A stretch of DNA of 64,000 nt, from the NCBI RefSeq assembly GCF_001700965.1, contig NZ_CP016756.1, forward strand, positions 1,302,001 through 1,366,000, given 5' to 3'. Shown one piece after another: positions 27,810 through 35,099 of this stretch. Made by a program: the position numbers and the translations under genes. Within the stretch, counting starts at the first letter, position 1; every line of letters starts with the position of its first letter. The notes beneath the pieces are model-generated. The model made no database searches. It was not told the origin of the DNA and worked only from the letters and a program-made list of their open reading frames with translations. The stretch is from Stenotrophomonas nitritireducens (lineage in GTDB: Bacteria; Pseudomonadota; Gammaproteobacteria; Xanthomonadales; Xanthomonadaceae).

Positions 27810-29177
27810 ATGATCCGCCGATCCCTCACCCTTGCGCTGGCAGTCGCCCTCACTCCGCTGACTTCCCATGCCGCCGACCTGTTGCAGGTCTACGAAATGG
27901 CCCGCAACGGTGACACGCAGCTGGCTGCGGCCGAGTCCACGCGCCTGTTCGACAAGGAAGGCCAGGTGCAGGCACGTGCGGCACTGCTGCCGCAGATCGG
28001 CGGTGAGGCTTCGTTGACCCGCAACCACAGCAATTTGGACAGAGTCGCGGCTGGCGTCAGCGGCAGCAATACCACGAAGAGCCGCACCTACGGCATCAAC
28101 GGCAGCCAGACCCTGTTCAACTGGAGCCAGTTCGCCAACCTGCGTGCGCAGCGCGACGTCAGCAAGGCCGCAGACTTCACCTTGGATTCGGCCAATGACG
28201 AGCTGGTCGTACGTACCGCGACCACGTACTTCAATGTGCTGGTCGGCATTGAATCGCTGACCGCCGCCGAGACCAACGAAGCCGCTGCCAAGAAGCAGTT
28301 CGACTACGCCGACAAGCGCCTGGAAGTGGGCCTGGCGCCGATCACCGACATGCATGAAGCACGCGCCCAGTACGACCAGGCACGTGCCGATACGATCCTC
28401 GCCCGCAACGCACTGGAAGACGCCTATCAGGCGCTGACCGAGCTGACTGGCCAGCCGGTGCGCGATGTGCGCGGCCTGCCCGTCGACTTCCGCCCGGAAG
28501 TGCCGGCCAACCGCGGCAACGTCGACCAGCTGGTCACCGATGCAGTCGCACGCAACCCGGCATTGAAGGCACAGGAGCTGCAGGTCAGCGCCGCCGAGTC
28601 CAATGTGTCGGCCGCACGTGGTGGCCACTACCCAACCCTCTCGCTGGGCGGCAGCTGGGGCAAGAGCGCGCGCTGGGGTGACAGCACCGGCGCTGGCAGC
28701 GCTACCCCCGATGCCACCACCAATTCGATTGGCCTGACCTTGAACGTGCCGATCTTCGCCGGTGGCGCCACCCAGTCCGGCGTGCGTCAGGCGCTGGCCC
28801 GTCGCGACATCGCCCAGGACACCTTCGAACAGCAGAAGCGTGCGCTCGACCGCAACACCCGTAATGCCTACCAGGCTTTGGTTGCCGGCATCAGCGAAGT
28901 GGAAGCCCGCCGCCTGACCGTGGTCTCGGCACAGAGTGCCTATGACGCCTCGCAGGTCGGCCTGGAAGTGGGTACCCGTACCGTGCTGGACGTGGTGCAG
29001 AACCAGCGAACCCTGTTCCGCGCCCAGGTAGATTACGCGCAGTCGCGCTACAACTTCCTGCTGAGCCGCCTGCAGCTCAGCCAGGCCATTGGTGACCTGG
29101 AAATCAGCGAAGTCCAGGACATCAACCGTCTGCTGACGGTGGATGCCGCTTCCAAGCTGCAGAGCAATCCGCAGTAA
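27810..29177 (+). CDS. tolC: TolC-family outer-membrane channel
   Basis: Outer-membrane exit duct for RND pumps and type I secretion. 455 residues with a signal peptide (MIRRSLTLALAVALTPLTSHA) and the two-fold TolC repeat: helical hairpin segments QLAAAESTRLFDKEGQVQAR and NPALKAQELQVSAAESNVSA. Strong AAGGAAG Shine-Dalgarno. As the TolC of this genome segment it may also serve pumps encoded elsewhere, and perhaps the orphan HlyD adaptor at 38025. Confidence 0.94.
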   Translation: MIRRSLTLALAVALTPLTSHAADLLQVYEMARNGDTQLAAAESTRLFDKEGQVQARAALLPQIGGEASLTRNHSNLDRVAAGVSGSNTTKSRTYGINGSQTLFNWSQFANLRAQRDVSKAADFTLDSANDELVVRTATTYFNVLVGIESLTAAETNEAAAKKQFDYADKRLEVGLAPITDMHEARAQYDQARADTILARNALEDAYQALTELTGQPVRDVRGLPVDFRPEVPANRGNVDQLVTDAVARNPALKAQELQVSAAESNVSAARGGHYPTLSLGGSWGKSARWGDSTGAGSATPDATTNSIGLTLNVPIFAGGATQSGVRQALARRDIAQDTFEQQKRALDRNTRNAYQALVAGISEVEARRLTVVSAQSAYDASQVGLEVGTRTVLDVVQNQRTLFRAQVDYAQSRYNFLLSRLQLSQAIGDLEISEVQDINRLLTVDAASKLQSNPQ

Positions 29178-29237
29178 TCATCGCGAACGCGTGAGCAGGC
29201 CCTGAGCCTGCACACCCACGCAGATGAAACCTCCGAA

Positions 29238-29272
29238 TCCGATGCCAGAGCCCTGGCGTCGGATTTTTTTTT
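29238..29272 (+). terminator. Intrinsic terminator after tolC
   Basis: TCCGATGCCAG pairs with CTGGCGTCGGA (29238-29263, one T/G pair) and is followed by nine T (29264-29272), about 60 nt after the tolC stop. Confidence 0.92.
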
Positions 29273-29354
29273 GCGGCATCCGTTCGTACTGGCAGGCGCA
29301 GTACCTATTGGCCGGAGCAGTTCCTATTGGCGGGAGCGGCAGCAGCCCGCTTTT

Positions 29355-29594
29355 GTGGGAGCGGCGTAAGCCGCGAAGCAAGGACACCATCAGATCGCAC
29401 CGCTGCCGATGGTTTCAGCAACATCAGCTTCGCGGCTTACGCCGCTCCCACAGCCAAGCGCCAGACCGCTGCGTCAGGCCAACCAGCATCGTTCTGTTGT
29501 GGGAGCGGGGTAAGCCGCGAAGCAGGGACGCCATAAGATCGCACCGCTGCCAATGGCTTCAGCAACATCAGCTTCGCGGCTTACCGTGTGGCAT
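29355..29594. repeat. Two REP-type inverted-repeat pairs
   Basis: Two copies, about 145 bp apart start to start, of a roughly 95-bp unit. Each opens with GTGGGAGCGGCGTAAGCCGC (29355, 29499) and closes with the reverse complement GCTTCGCGGCTTACGCCGCT (29427-29452; from 29571). The interior is also conserved between copies (GATCGCACCGCTGCC, TTCAGCAACATCA), so the second arose by duplication. The right arm of copy 2 is damaged after GGCTTAC. This fills most of the 440-bp gap between tolC and waaA. No gene was seen here. Confidence 0.85.
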
Positions 29595-29617
29595 GCCGAT
29601 TACCCAAAGCGACGCTT

Positions 29618-30931
29618 TCAACCAGTTAACTGAGTCTCGCTGGGCGGCGGCAACTGCGGTGTGATCAAGGCGATCGTATGCTCCAACGCGCCACGGCCAT
29701 CGGCTACCAGCGCCCGCCCCGCCTGCACCATGCGTTCGCGCTCGGCATCATCCTGCAACAGACGTGACACGGCTTCACCTACTTCCGCCGCATCGGCACA
29801 AATACACAGGGCACCGGCCTCGTCCATGCGCCGCGAGATCTCGGCGAAATTGTGCAGGTGCGGGCCGGTCACCGCTGCGGTACCCATCGCCGCCGGCTCC
29901 AGCAGATTGTGCCCACCAATGGCCTGCAGGCTGCCGCCCACGAAGGCCACCTGCGCGCAGGCATAGAACGCCATCAACTCGCCCAGGGTGTCGATCACGA
30001 AGACCTGGGTATCGGCAGCAGGCCATTGCTGCGCCTTGCGCATAGCCACGCGCCAGCCCGGCTCACGGGCCAGCGCTTCGACCTTGGCAAAACGCTCGGG
30101 ATGACGCGGCGCCCACAACAACAGTGCATCGGGATGCTGCTGCAGCAGGCGCGCATGGATGTCGATCACCGCCTGCTCTTCGCCTTCATGGGTACTGGCA
30201 GCGATCCATATCGGCCGCGTCGCCGCCACATGCTGGTGGAAGGCCTGCAGCACGTCGGTGGGATCTGGCGGATGGATGTCGAATTTCAGATTGCCCAGTG
30301 CCTGCACCTGCGCGGGCAGTGCGCCCAGCTCGATGAAACGCGCTGCATCGGCCTGCGACTGCGCCGCGACACAGGTAACCGTGCGCAGCGCGCGCCCGAC
30401 CAGCGCCTTGAGCACGCGATAGCCCTTCAACGAACGCGCCGACAGCCGAGCGTTGAGGATGTACACCGGAATGCCACGATCGCGGCAACCGAACAACATG
30501 TTCGGCCACAGCTCGGTCTCCAGGATCAGCGCCAGACTGGGCTGGAAGTGCCCAAGAAAACGGCTGACGCTGCCAGGCACGTCGTACGGCAGATAGACAT
30601 GGTCCACGTCATCGCCCCACAGCGCGCGCACCCGCTGCGAGCCGGTCGGGGTGATGGTGGTGATGATCCAGCGGATGTCCGGGCGTTGTGCACGCAGTGC
30701 ATTGACCAGCGGTGCAGCTGCATTGACCTCGCCCACCGACACCGCATGCAGCCATACACGTGGCTGTGCGCCGCTGTCCGGATAGGACGCATAGCGCTCG
30801 TCCCAGCGCCGGAAGTACTCGCGCACGCGGAAACCGCGCCATACCAGGTGGTACACGGTGATGGGCAGCAGCAGATAGAGCACGGCCGAATAGATGCCGC
30901 GCAGCAGAAACTCGACGGGATCCTTGCGCAT
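29618..30931 (-). CDS. waaA: 3-deoxy-D-manno-octulosonic acid (Kdo) transferase
   Basis: Inner-membrane-anchored glycosyltransferase that adds Kdo to lipid IVA, starting the LPS core. 437 residues. N-terminal membrane anchor (GIYSAVLYLLLPITVYHLVW), then WLHAVSVGEVNAAAPLV with the catalytic Glu, LILETELWPNML, the substrate region WIAASTHEGEEQAV and the CMP-binding GGSLQAIGGHNLLEPAA. ATG at 30931 (MRKDPVEFLL) is the family start although the frame extends to 31222. Divergent from a lipid A acyltransferase, so envelope functions cluster here. Confidence 0.95.
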   Translation of the reverse strand: MRKDPVEFLLRGIYSAVLYLLLPITVYHLVWRGFRVREYFRRWDERYASYPDSGAQPRVWLHAVSVGEVNAAAPLVNALRAQRPDIRWIITTITPTGSQRVRALWGDDVDHVYLPYDVPGSVSRFLGHFQPSLALILETELWPNMLFGCRDRGIPVYILNARLSARSLKGYRVLKALVGRALRTVTCVAAQSQADAARFIELGALPAQVQALGNLKFDIHPPDPTDVLQAFHQHVAATRPIWIAASTHEGEEQAVIDIHARLLQQHPDALLLWAPRHPERFAKVEALAREPGWRVAMRKAQQWPAADTQVFVIDTLGELMAFYACAQVAFVGGSLQAIGGHNLLEPAAMGTAAVTGPHLHNFAEISRRMDEAGALCICADAAEVGEAVSRLLQDDAERERMVQAGRALVADGRGALEHTIALITPQLPPPSETQLTG

Positions 30932-31266
30932 CGGCGAAGGATACGGGAGAACGCCGCAACAACGCGACAAAGCGCCGTGCCATTGCACAACAGGCGACAC
31001 CGCACAGGACCGGACGCTGCCGCCTTTGCAGCCGCAGTGCCTTTTACCTGCAACCTGGCATGCAGCGCGAGGCCGGATCGCGGGAGGTGGGCTTCGCTGT
31101 TGGCAGCGGGCCTTGACTCTGCAGCGGCCTTTACCTGCCTCCTTCCTTGCGCGCAGCGCAGGGGAGGATTGAAGAGGGGGTAGCTTTGCAGTTGCTGCTG
31201 CAGTTGCCATGCCCTTGCACACACCGCGCTGCTCCCGCCTTCACCGCGGTGGCTTAGAATCTCCCC
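30932..31266. other. Gene-free divergent intergenic region
   Basis: 335 bp between waaA and the acyltransferase gene. I see no gene and no strong promoter. It holds two similar motifs, CCTTTTACCTGCAACC and CCTTTACCTGCC, a partial C/G palindrome (GCGCAGCGCAGGGGAGG), and short CTGCAG-rich runs near 31190. The spacer motif CTTTTACCTG also recurs near 60472. Confidence 0.4.
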
Positions 31267-32187
31267 ATGTCCGATTCACCTTCCACCGCCACCCGGCCCT
31301 CACTCCTGCAGCCACGCCACTGGCCCACCTACGCCTGGCTTGGCATTGCCTTCATCGCCGCACGCCTGCCATGGACGTTGCAGCGCGCACTCGGCCGCGG
31401 CATCGGCTGGTTGGCCCTGCATCTGGCGCGCAGCCGCCGCCACGCCGCCGAGGTCAACCTCAAGCTGTGCTTCCCGGAAAAGGACGAGGCCTGGCGGCAA
31501 CGCCTGCTGCGCGACAGCTTCGACGCGCTGGGCGTGGGCGTGTTCGAATTCGCCCGCGCCTGGTGGGGCAAGATCGACGTCATCCGCCCGCAGGTGCAAT
31601 GGGAAGGCCTGGAACACCTCAAGGCCCTGCAGGCCGAAGGCCGCGGCGTATTGCTGGTTTCCGGCCACTTCATGACCCTGGAAATGTGCGGCCGCCTGCT
31701 CTGCGACCACGTGCCGCTGGCCGGCATGTACCGCAAATACCGCAACCCGGTGATGGAATGGGCGGTGAAAAGCGGCCGGCTGAAATACGCCTGCGCGATG
31801 TTCGCCAACGAAGACATCCGCGCCACCGTGCGGCACCTGAAAAAAGGCGGCTTCCTCTGGTATGCGCCGGACCAGGACATGCGCGGCAAGGACTCGGTGT
31901 TCGTGCCGTTCTTCGGCATGCCGGCTTCCACCATCACCGCCACCCATCAGTTCGCGCGCATGACCGGCTGCGCCGTGGTGCCGTACTTCCACCGCCGCGT
32001 CGGTAGCGGCTACGTGCTGAAGATCGCCCCGCCGCTGCCGGACTTCCCCACCGATGACGTGGTTGCCGACACCGCCCAGGTCAACGCCGCCATCGAGGAA
32101 ATGGTGCGCGAAGCCCCCGCGCAATACCTGTGGATACACCGTCGTTTCAAGCGCCAACCCGAAGGCCGCAGCCACTTCTACGACTGA
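31267..32187 (+). CDS. Lipid A biosynthesis acyltransferase (LpxL/LpxM family)
   Basis: Transfers a secondary acyl chain onto lipid A at the inner membrane. 306 residues, typical for the HtrB/MsbB family. The catalytic HX4E motif is His134-Glu139 (SGHFMTLEMCG); further marks are MYRKYRNPVMEW, FLWYAPDQDM and the C-terminal QYLWIHRRFKRQPEG. An N-terminal membrane anchor is at residues 20-40. Which acyl position is modified (LpxL or LpxM) cannot be decided. Confidence 0.92.
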   Translation: MSDSPSTATRPSLLQPRHWPTYAWLGIAFIAARLPWTLQRALGRGIGWLALHLARSRRHAAEVNLKLCFPEKDEAWRQRLLRDSFDALGVGVFEFARAWWGKIDVIRPQVQWEGLEHLKALQAEGRGVLLVSGHFMTLEMCGRLLCDHVPLAGMYRKYRNPVMEWAVKSGRLKYACAMFANEDIRATVRHLKKGGFLWYAPDQDMRGKDSVFVPFFGMPASTITATHQFARMTGCAVVPYFHRRVGSGYVLKIAPPLPDFPTDDVVADTAQVNAAIEEMVREAPAQYLWIHRRFKRQPEGRSHFYD

Positions 32188-32200
32188 GCCGGTTGCCGCC

Positions 32201-33541
32201 TCAGCCGCCGCGCTTGTCCGGCTCGGCCAGCAGCGCACCGGCATACAACGCCGCCAGCAACACCGTCAGCCCGCCCCAGAACGCGGAATAGAACGCCAGA
32301 TGGGTATTGAGCGGGAACACCGTGACTGCCAGTGCCACCGCCGCCGGACGTGCACGATCACGTGCCTCCGGCCCGGAATAAATCCAGGCGCGCAATGCCA
32401 TGGCCGCACCGGCAATCCATAGCAGCAAACCAAGCACGCCGGTTTCGGCAAGGATCTCCAGCAGGATCTGGTGCGCGTGCAACGCCGGCCCCTCGCCCCA
32501 TACCGGCGCCTGTGAAGCGTCCGGGTTGCAGTGCGGATAGGCCTCCCGGAACCCGCGCGCGCCAACGCCATTGATTGGATGTTCGCGCACCATGCACAGC
32601 GCCGCAGCCCAGATCCGCGTGCGCCCGGACAAGGCTTCATCGATGCCGTGGGCACCGCCGTCGAACGCCATCGCCGTACGTTCAAAGCGCTCACGCACCT
32701 GGCTGGAAACAACCGCCAACGCGGCAACACCCATCACCCCGGCCAGCATCAGCAACAGCAGCCACTTGCTGCCGAGCAGGCGCCAACCGGAGAGCAGCAG
32801 CACCAGACCATAGGTGATCAGCGACGCGCGCGAACCGGCATACACCAGCACTACCCCAACCACCGCAGCGGCCAGCAGCCCACTCCAGCGGCCCCAGCGC
32901 GCGCCCACGAAGAACAGCAGGAACGGCGACAGGCTGGCCAGCACCTGACCGAACTTCAGATTGCATGGCCCGAAAATGCCGGACAGGCGGTCCGCCAAGG
33001 CGGCTTCTTCCGGTGCGCACAGGCCGCGCCCGTTGATCAGCCATTTAAGCTGGTCCAGGCCCCAGAACAGCGGACTGGTGCCGGCCAGGACCTGCAGCAA
33101 CCCGTCAACCGCCCACAGCCCCGTCACCAGCGCCATACCTGCAAAGGTGATGCGCCGGCGCTGCGGGGTTGCCACGGCTATCGCCACCAGCCACATGAAA
33201 GGCAGGTAACGCAGGCCGCCTCCGACCTTGCCCCAGACCTTGCCCGGGTCATCGGCGCCGATGGCCGACCCCAGCTGCGGCAACCAATACGCACAGAACA
33301 GCACGCTGGTCAGGGCCAACGCGGGTACACCCAGCAGACTGCGGATACCGCTGCCTTTCTTCAGCCGCAGCACCAGCAAGCGCGCCACCGTGAACAAGGC
33401 CCCCAGCACCAGCACCGACTCGGCAATCCCCGGCAGCGGCAGCAGCGCCACATAGGCGATCACCCACACCGGCGCCCACCACCCGGGCTGGCGCGGGGCG
33501 GCGGCAAAGGACGGCTCAGCCAGCGAGTTCTGCATAGACAT
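32201..33541 (-). CDS. O-antigen ligase-like (Wzy/WaaL family) membrane protein
   Basis: Polytopic protein of 446 residues with about ten membrane segments and the large periplasmic loop of the family containing RTRIWAAALCMVREHPINGVGARGFREAYPHC and ALHAHQILLEILAETGVLGLLL, the WaaL/Wzy signature region. It either ligates a polysaccharide to lipid A-core or polymerises repeats. The start (ATG 33541 or 33535) lies inside the end of the glycosyltransferase gene, so the two are translationally coupled. Position next to waaA and a lipid A acyltransferase favours an LPS role. Confidence 0.85.
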   Translation of the reverse strand: MSMQNSLAEPSFAAAPRQPGWWAPVWVIAYVALLPLPGIAESVLVLGALFTVARLLVLRLKKGSGIRSLLGVPALALTSVLFCAYWLPQLGSAIGADDPGKVWGKVGGGLRYLPFMWLVAIAVATPQRRRITFAGMALVTGLWAVDGLLQVLAGTSPLFWGLDQLKWLINGRGLCAPEEAALADRLSGIFGPCNLKFGQVLASLSPFLLFFVGARWGRWSGLLAAAVVGVVLVYAGSRASLITYGLVLLLSGWRLLGSKWLLLLMLAGVMGVAALAVVSSQVRERFERTAMAFDGGAHGIDEALSGRTRIWAAALCMVREHPINGVGARGFREAYPHCNPDASQAPVWGEGPALHAHQILLEILAETGVLGLLLWIAGAAMALRAWIYSGPEARDRARPAAVALAVTVFPLNTHLAFYSAFWGGLTVLLAALYAGALLAEPDKRGG

Positions 33542-34628
33542 CCATGGTGGCACGCTGCATGGCCTGCAACGTATAGGGAATCCGCCGCGGCAACAGCGGG
33601 GGAGTATCCAGCAACGCCATCACGCACTGCGTCAGCTGCGCCATGTCCGCGTACGCTACCGCACCGGAAGGCTGCAGCTGGCCCAGCAGTTCACCTACCC
33701 CACCGTGGTCCCAGCCCGCGACCGGGCGGCCGACCGACAAGGCCTCCAGCACGGTACGGCCGAAGGCCTCGGGTTTGTCGGATAGCTGCAGCACCAGATC
33801 ACTGGCGGCATAGGCTTCGGCGATGCGGGTGGTGGGTTCGCTCAGCACCAGTTGCGCGGCGATGCCGAGGTTCTGCGCCAGCTGTTCCAGCTCGCGCACA
33901 TAGGTTTCGCGGCCGGGCTCACGCACACCGGGCATCCACAGCAGTGCCGGGCGACCGGCGCGCTGCAGCGCCGCCAGCAGCTGCAAGGCGTGCGTGTGCC
34001 CTTTCAAACGGGTGCCCCGCCCTGGCAACAGCAGCAATGGCAGGTCGCCCTGCAAGCGCGGGTGGCGCGCGGCGACTGCCAGGCGCGGCCGCCGATCACT
34101 GCGATCGACACGTGGGAACTGGGCCACATCCACCCCACGCGGGATTACCCGCAGCGTGGCCGGATCGGTCTGTGGATAGTGCTGCAGCAGGTAGTCACGC
34201 ACGGTCTGCGACACGCAGATAACCCGCTCGCCGCTGGCCATGATGCCGCTGTAGCGGCCGGCCGAGTTTAGCCCGTGCATGGTGGTCAGCCAGTGCGGAC
34301 GCTGCGCTGCGGGCATGCCACGCAGGGCATACCAGCCCAGCCATGCCGGCAGCCGTGAGCGCGCGTGCACGATGTCCGCACCGGTTTCGCTGAACAGGCG
34401 CCGCAGCGAGGCCACGTGGCGCAGGGTCAGCAGCGATTTGCGGCCGATATCCAGGGTCAGATGCTCGGCGCCGCTGTCCAGCAGCGGCTGCAGCAATCGG
34501 CCGCCGGCGGACACGACAATGGCCCGGTGACCGGCAGCCACCAGTGCCGCGGCGATTTCCAGGGTTGAACGCTCGACGCCGCCGGAATGCAGCGCCGGCA
34601 GCAACTGCACCACCGTCAAACGGCGCAT
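33516..34628 (-). CDS. Glycosyltransferase, family 4 type (GT-B)
   Basis: 370-residue cytoplasmic glycosyltransferase. The N-terminal half has LLPALHSGGVERSTLEIAAA; the C-terminal donor domain has LPGRGTRLKGHTHALQLLAAL and the nucleotide-sugar segment SDKPEAFGRTVLEALSVGRPV with the family EX7E pattern. Probably adds a sugar to the LPS core or O-chain. Twelve bp separate it from the zinc-finger gene upstream, and its end overlaps the ligase-like gene by 26 nt, so the three form one operon. Confidence 0.9.
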   Translation of the reverse strand: MRRLTVVQLLPALHSGGVERSTLEIAAALVAAGHRAIVVSAGGRLLQPLLDSGAEHLTLDIGRKSLLTLRHVASLRRLFSETGADIVHARSRLPAWLGWYALRGMPAAQRPHWLTTMHGLNSAGRYSGIMASGERVICVSQTVRDYLLQHYPQTDPATLRVIPRGVDVAQFPRVDRSDRRPRLAVAARHPRLQGDLPLLLLPGRGTRLKGHTHALQLLAALQRAGRPALLWMPGVREPGRETYVRELEQLAQNLGIAAQLVLSEPTTRIAEAYAASDLVLQLSDKPEAFGRTVLEALSVGRPVAGWDHGGVGELLGQLQPSGAVAYADMAQLTQCVMALLDTPPLLPRRIPYTLQAMQRATMDVYAELAG

Positions 34629-34639
34629 CGGTCAGCGGT

Positions 34640-34837
34640 TCAGTCAGCCAGCACGAATACCGAACCGCAATACGGGCAGGCCGCCTCGCCATTGGGTTCG
34701 TCTTCGATCGGCAGGTACACCCGCGGATGCGAGTTCCACAACGCCATTTCCGGCGTCGGGCAGCTCAGCGGCAGGTCAGCGCGATGTACGGTGTAACGCT
34801 TCTCGGCATTGGCGGGCGCGTTTGCGGTATGGCTCAT
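34640..34837 (-). CDS. Small CHCC zinc-finger domain protein
   Basis: 65 residues starting MSHTANAPANAEKRYTV. Zinc ligands of the CHCC type: Cys in LSCPTPEMALW, His in NSHPRVYLPI and the pair in ACPYCGSVFVL. This family is widespread in proteobacteria as a small protein related to the C-terminus of the complex I NDUFS6 subunit; its role is unknown. First gene of the glycosyltransferase operon. Confidence 0.85.
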   Translation of the reverse strand: MSHTANAPANAEKRYTVHRADLPLSCPTPEMALWNSHPRVYLPIEDEPNGEAACPYCGSVFVLAD

Positions 34838-35066
34838 GGCGTCATTCACGAAAAAAACGGGTCCGCGCAATTCTAGCAGTGCCGGACCGGCACGGCCGCC
34901 CCGGTAGCGCCTGGCGCGTCGCAATGCGGCGGCGGCGAACCTGAAGCTGACTCGCCGCGCCGGCAAATCAGCCCGGTCTGGTCAGCCCGTCTGATCCGGG
35001 GTACTGCCGGCGTGAGTCCCGCAGCGGGGCGGTAAGCCATGTGAACAGCTTGCCCGGACGGCATTA

Positions 35067-35091
35067 CCGGGGCTACGACAAACAGCCCCGG
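35067..35091. terminator. Hairpin after the M16 peptidase gene
   Basis: CCGGGGCT (35067-35074) pairs with AGCCCCGG (35084-35091), loop of nine. It lies 9 nt past the end of the peptidase gene on the minus strand. No T-run follows, so this may be a weak terminator or another dispersed palindrome. Confidence 0.5.
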
Positions 35092-35099
35092 ATTTGCGA

